Shown: positions 7,470 to 9,729 of the stretch, one piece after another
How the letters are laid out: every line of letters begins with the position of its first letter
Numbering within the stretch: the first letter of the stretch is position 1
NCBI GenBank assembly: GCA_004552615.1
Contig: SFNZ01000069.1
Span: 1 to 9,729, forward strand
DNA from: Bacteroidales bacterium
GTDB lineage: Bacteria; Bacteroidota; Bacteroidia; Bacteroidales; UBA932
Direction of reading: 5' to 3'
DNA: 9,729 nucleotides
Notes under the pieces: generated by a model
The model's input: the letters and a program-made list of their open reading frames with translations, nothing else
What the model was told of the DNA's origin: nothing
The model's database searches: none
Translations under genes and position numbers: made by a program

Positions 7470-7501
7470 TATGTTTTTTAAACATATTTATATTAATTTT
7501 G
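7470..7501 (+). promoter_or_regulatory. Candidate promoter for hpt-adk
   Basis: TAATTTTG at 7494-7501 matches the Bacteroidota -7 box TAnnTTTG exactly. Twenty bases upstream, TATG at 7470-7473 is a weak -33 element. A better TTTG at 7458-7461 is too far away (32 bp). Transcription would start near 7506, leaving a leader of roughly 25 nt to ATG 7533 but under 10 nt to ATG 7515. Confidence 0.45.
7471..7485. repeat. Inverted repeat upstream of hpt, candidate operator
   Basis: ATGTTT-TTT-AAACAT has perfect 6-bp arms with a 3-bp centre. It fills the space between the weak -33 box and the -7 box, 8 bp before the latter, the place where a repressor would block RNA polymerase. The region is AT-rich, so chance is a real possibility. 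Confidence 0.3.
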
Positions 7502-7532
7502 TGCGCTCTTGATAATGAAAAATTTCGAGAAT

Positions 7533-8075
7533 ATGCAAAAGATAAATCTTTATGACAAGACATTCCGGACCTTCATTCCGAATGAGAAGATCGAAGAGGC
7601 AATCGACGGGGTTGCCGCGAAGCTGAACGCCGACTTCAAAGGCTGCAAGGACATCCCGGTCCTGATATGCACCCTGAACGGCGCCATCATGTTCACTGCC
7701 GAACTGATGAAAAGGCTTGAGTTCGACTGCGAGCTGGTCTCCATGAAACTGTCCTCCTACGTCGGCACGAAATCCACCGGCACCGTGAGGCAGGTGATGG
7801 GACTGACAGGGGACATTTCCGGAAGGAGGGTCATCATTATAGAGGACATCGTGGACACGGGCAACACCATCGCAGACCTTATTTCCATCGTGAAGAAGAA
7901 GGGCGCATCCGAATGCAGGATCTGCACAATGCTCCTGAAGCCTGAGGTTTACAGCAAGGACATAAAGCTCGACTACGTTGCAATGGAGATTCCGAACAAG
8001 TTCATAGTCGGCTTCGGACTGGACTACAACGAGCTCGGACGCAACTACAAGGATATCTACATTCTTGACGAATAA
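7533..8075 (+). CDS. hpt: Hypoxanthine phosphoribosyltransferase
   Basis: A 180-residue type I phosphoribosyltransferase that converts hypoxanthine (often also guanine) and PRPP to IMP or GMP in purine salvage in the cytoplasm. The PRPP-binding loop is VIIIEDIVDTGNT (100-112), with the acidic pair E105-D106. LNGAIMF (48-54) is the conserved N-terminal PRPP/pyrophosphate loop, SYVGTKSTG (75-83) the flexible catalytic loop, and KPEVY then DYVAMEIPNKFIVGFGLDYN (136-166) the base-binding region. I prefer ATG 7533 because homologues begin with a short lead into an LYDKTF-like strand and it gives a normal leader from the candidate promoter. ATG 7515, in frame, adds six residues and cannot be excluded. 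adk follows 13 bp downstream, so the two are likely co-transcribed: one makes nucleotide monophosphates and the other phosphorylates AMP. Confidence 0.95.
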   Translation: MQKINLYDKTFRTFIPNEKIEEAIDGVAAKLNADFKGCKDIPVLICTLNGAIMFTAELMKRLEFDCELVSMKLSSYVGTKSTGTVRQVMGLTGDISGRRVIIIEDIVDTGNTIADLISIVKKKGASECRICTMLLKPEVYSKDIKLDYVAMEIPNKFIVGFGLDYNELGRNYKDIYILDE

Positions 8076-8088
8076 AGACGAATTAAAA

Positions 8089-8655
8089 ATGAAGTATTAC
8101 ATTCTTTTCGGGCCTCCGGGTGCAGGAAAAGGCACTCAGGCCAGCGCCATGGTGGAGAAATACAATCTCCGCCACCTTTCTACGGGTGAGCTCTTGCGCA
8201 AAGAGATTGCGGAAGGCACCGAACTCGGCAAAAAGGCAAAATCCCTCATCGATGCAGGCGCACTCGTTCCGGACGAAGTGGTGGAAGGCATGATTGACAA
8301 TGCATTCAAGACCACTGAAGGCGTGGCAGGTTTCCTTCTCGACGGTTTCCCTCGCACCATTGCACAGGCAGAAGCCCTCGACACGATGCTAGCCGCTTCA
8401 GGAGAAGCAGTTACATCAGTCATCTCAATCATGATTCCTGACGAGATGATCAAGGAGCGCATCCGCCACAGAGCCTCCATAGAAGGACGTGCCGACGACG
8501 CACGTGAGGAGACCATCAACAACAGAATCAGCACATACCATGAAAAAACCGAGCCTCTCGTAGATTTCTACAGAAAGGCCGGCAAATATGTCGAGATTGA
8601 CGGGACGGGCACCATCGAGGAGGTCCGCCAGGCAATCTTCAATGCAATGGATTAA
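8089..8655 (+). CDS. adk: Adenylate kinase, short-lid form
   Basis: A 188-residue cytoplasmic enzyme catalysing ATP + AMP to 2 ADP, which keeps the adenylate pool in balance. The P-loop is GPPGAGKGT (8-16); STGELLR (31-37) and the following helices form the AMP-binding domain; DGFPRT (85-90) is the family signature. The lid is the short, zinc-free type, with GRADD at 133-137, as in other Bacteroidota adenylate kinases. The P-loop reads GPPGAGKGT rather than the GAPGSGKGT common in Bacteroides, a harmless variant. ATG 8089 is chosen because MKYYILFGPPG is the normal start; an in-frame alternative at 8065 would overlap the end of hpt. Its last 17 bp overlap the tail of the convergent epimerase gene. 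Confidence 0.97.
   Translation: MKYYILFGPPGAGKGTQASAMVEKYNLRHLSTGELLRKEIAEGTELGKKAKSLIDAGALVPDEVVEGMIDNAFKTTEGVAGFLLDGFPRTIAQAEALDTMLAASGEAVTSVISIMIPDEMIKERIRHRASIEGRADDAREETINNRISTYHEKTEPLVDFYRKAGKYVEIDGTGTIEEVRQAIFNAMD
8639..8655. other. 17-bp tail-to-tail overlap of adk and the epimerase gene
   Basis: The adk stop is at 8653-8655 on the plus strand and the epimerase stop at 8639-8641 on the minus strand, so the last codons of both genes are antisense to each other. No hairpin with a T-tract for transcription termination is visible in or near the overlap. Confidence 0.85.
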
Positions 8656-9667
8656 GATCTGAAAGGAACCATCCGATGAACTTCCCTATCCCCTCGTGAA
8701 GAGAGGTCGTCGGCCGGTATCCGTAATCATTCTCCAGCCGGGAGGTGTCCGCGTAAGTCTCGTAGACATCTCCCGGCTGCATTGGCAGCATTATCTTCTC
8801 TGCACTGCGGCCGAGAGCGGATTCAATCTCATTGATGAAGTCCATGAGCTTCACTGGATTTGAACAGCCTATATTGTACACGCTGAACGGGACATCGCCG
8901 TCCTTGCGCTCTGTAGCAGGACTCTCGCACACGACTTTCACAGTACCCTCCACGATGTCATCAATATAGGTGAAATCCCTGAGCATGTCCCCGTTGTTGA
9001 ATACCTTTATCGGCTCCCCGGCACTCATGGCCTTCGCGAAAAGCATCGGAGCCATGTCCGGCCTGCCCCACGGTCCGTACACGGTGAAATATCTCAGGCC
9101 CGTGCAACGGAACCCGTACAGTTTGCTGTAGGCATGGGCCATCAGTTCATTGGACTTCTTGGTCGCCGCATACAGGCTGACCGGCATGTCAGCCTTGTCC
9201 GACTCTGAATAAGGAACCTTGGAATTCAGTCCGTACACGGAGCTGGAAGAAGCGAAAACAAGATGCTGCACATTGTTGTTCCGGCAGCCTTCAAGCACGT
9301 TCAGGAATCCCTCAACATTGCTGTGAAGATAAGAGTAAGGATTTGTTATCGAATACCTTACACCAGCCTGGGCGGCAAGATTCACCACCACGTCGAACTG
9401 GCCGTCGCGGAAAAGAATGTCCATCGCCTCCTTGTCGCAGAGGTCCATCCGCACGAAACGGGCGTTCGGGAAAATGTCACTTGTCTCAGGATTCTTGAAT
9501 ATGAACGGACGGTGAAACCCGCACTGCTCGAGCCTGCCGTATTTCAATTCCACTGCATAGTAATCATTTATATTGTCAAGGCCAAGCACATCCACTCCTT
9601 TCCCTGCAAGCCTGTAAAGCAGCCTGGAACCGATGAATCCGGCAGCTCCCGTTATCAACACTTTCAT
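8639..9667 (-). CDS. NAD-dependent epimerase, UDP-glucuronate 4-epimerase type
   Basis: A 342-residue extended short-chain dehydrogenase/reductase that probably interconverts UDP-glucuronate and UDP-galacturonate for capsule, O-antigen or exopolysaccharide. The NAD-binding motif GAAGFIG is at 7-13. GLDNINDYYAVELKYGRL (29-46) and NLAAQAGVRYS (96-106) are typical of the UDP-uronate epimerase subgroup. The catalytic serine region is FASSSSVYG (138-146) and the YxxxK pair is Y166/K170. LRYFTVYGPWGRPDMAP (191-207) and the GDMLRDFTYIDD segment (226-237) bind the nucleotide sugar. ATG 9667 is chosen because MKVLITGAAGFIG is the standard N-terminus; a longer frame from 9715 adds a non-conserved 16 residues over the candidate promoter. 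Substrate is inferred from motif resemblance; other UDP-sugar 4-epimerases are possible. Its stop lies inside the 3' end of adk on the other strand. Confidence 0.9.
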   Translation of the reverse strand: MKVLITGAAGFIGSRLLYRLAGKGVDVLGLDNINDYYAVELKYGRLEQCGFHRPFIFKNPETSDIFPNARFVRMDLCDKEAMDILFRDGQFDVVVNLAAQAGVRYSITNPYSYLHSNVEGFLNVLEGCRNNNVQHLVFASSSSVYGLNSKVPYSESDKADMPVSLYAATKKSNELMAHAYSKLYGFRCTGLRYFTVYGPWGRPDMAPMLFAKAMSAGEPIKVFNNGDMLRDFTYIDDIVEGTVKVVCESPATERKDGDVPFSVYNIGCSNPVKLMDFINEIESALGRSAEKIMLPMQPGDVYETYADTSRLENDYGYRPTTSLHEGIGKFIGWFLSDLNPLH

Positions 9668-9712
9668 AACCAAAAAGTTCCACAAGCGCTCCGGAACCGC
9701 CTGTAAATTAAG

Positions 9713-9720
9713 CAAATCTA
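9713..9720 (-). promoter_or_regulatory. Candidate -7 box for the epimerase gene
   Basis: TAGATTTG on the minus strand fits TAnnTTTG and lies about 45 bp before ATG 9667. The matching -33 box would fall outside the window, so this is a half-promoter guess. Confidence 0.35.
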
Positions 9721-9729
9721 TATCTTCCG

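Larger units (their letters stand above)
7386..7532. promoter_or_regulatory. Divergent intergenic region between the HHH barrel gene and hpt
   Basis: This 147-bp gap must hold promoters for both directions. Its right part (about 7446-7500) is strongly AT-rich and contains the hpt promoter candidate and a palindrome. For the leftward gene, the best minus-strand match to TAnnTTTG is TATCTTGG at 7418-7411, one mismatch, with no convincing -33 box. No RNA gene or additional coding sequence is visible. Confidence 0.5.

Noticed and set aside
8501..8506. CACGTG inside adk as a parS core
   Set aside because: The flanks do not continue as GTTT...AAAC or any symmetric extension, and the site is fully explained by adk codons.
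1..9729. A defence system, CRISPR array, mobile element or new multi-gene system
   Set aside because: Every long frame is accounted for by housekeeping or envelope genes; no spaced direct repeats, transposase, integrase, toxin-antitoxin pair or tRNA-like fold was seen on either strand.

Overview
The window looks like chromosomal DNA of a Bacteroidota bacterium, most likely a Bacteroidales member from a gut-type habitat, with moderately high GC. Evidence: a parA-parB-DUF5683 gene run typical of this phylum, an outer-membrane barrel with an N-terminal helix-hairpin-helix region of a family seen in Bacteroidota, TAnnTTTG-type -7 promoter boxes with no clear Shine-Dalgarno sequences, and heavy use of AGG/AGA arginine codons. 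The genus cannot be fixed by eye.

Layout, right to left on the minus strand: a UDP-glucuronate 4-epimerase-type sugar-nucleotide enzyme (9667-8639) meets, tail to tail, a plus-strand pair hpt (7533-8075) and adk (8089-8655); the two convergent stop regions overlap by 17 bp. A 147-bp divergent spacer (7386-7532) separates hpt from a long minus-strand run: HHH/outer-membrane barrel protein (7385-5571), priA (5547-3304), then, after a 105-bp spacer with its own promoter-like sequence, parA (3198-2428), parB (2416-1487) and a DUF5683 membrane protein (from 1471). Spacings of 11-23 bp inside each group suggest two transcription units, HHH barrel-priA and parA-parB-DUF5683.

Functions are mainly housekeeping: replication restart (PriA), chromosome segregation (ParA/ParB), purine salvage and adenylate balance (Hpt, Adk), and polysaccharide precursor synthesis (epimerase). 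The HHH barrel and the DUF5683 protein are the least understood.

The most notable point is the left edge. The DUF5683 reading frame does not stop where the family should end. It runs in frame, from about position 634 to the window edge, into two Calx-beta-like repeats. Arginine codons change at the same place: 13 of 14 are AGR before it, 0 of 5 after it. This is either an assembly or recombination chimera (my preferred reading) or an unusual gene fusion. I found no CRISPR array, tRNA, rRNA, insertion sequence, toxin-antitoxin or defence system, and no convincing new multi-gene system.
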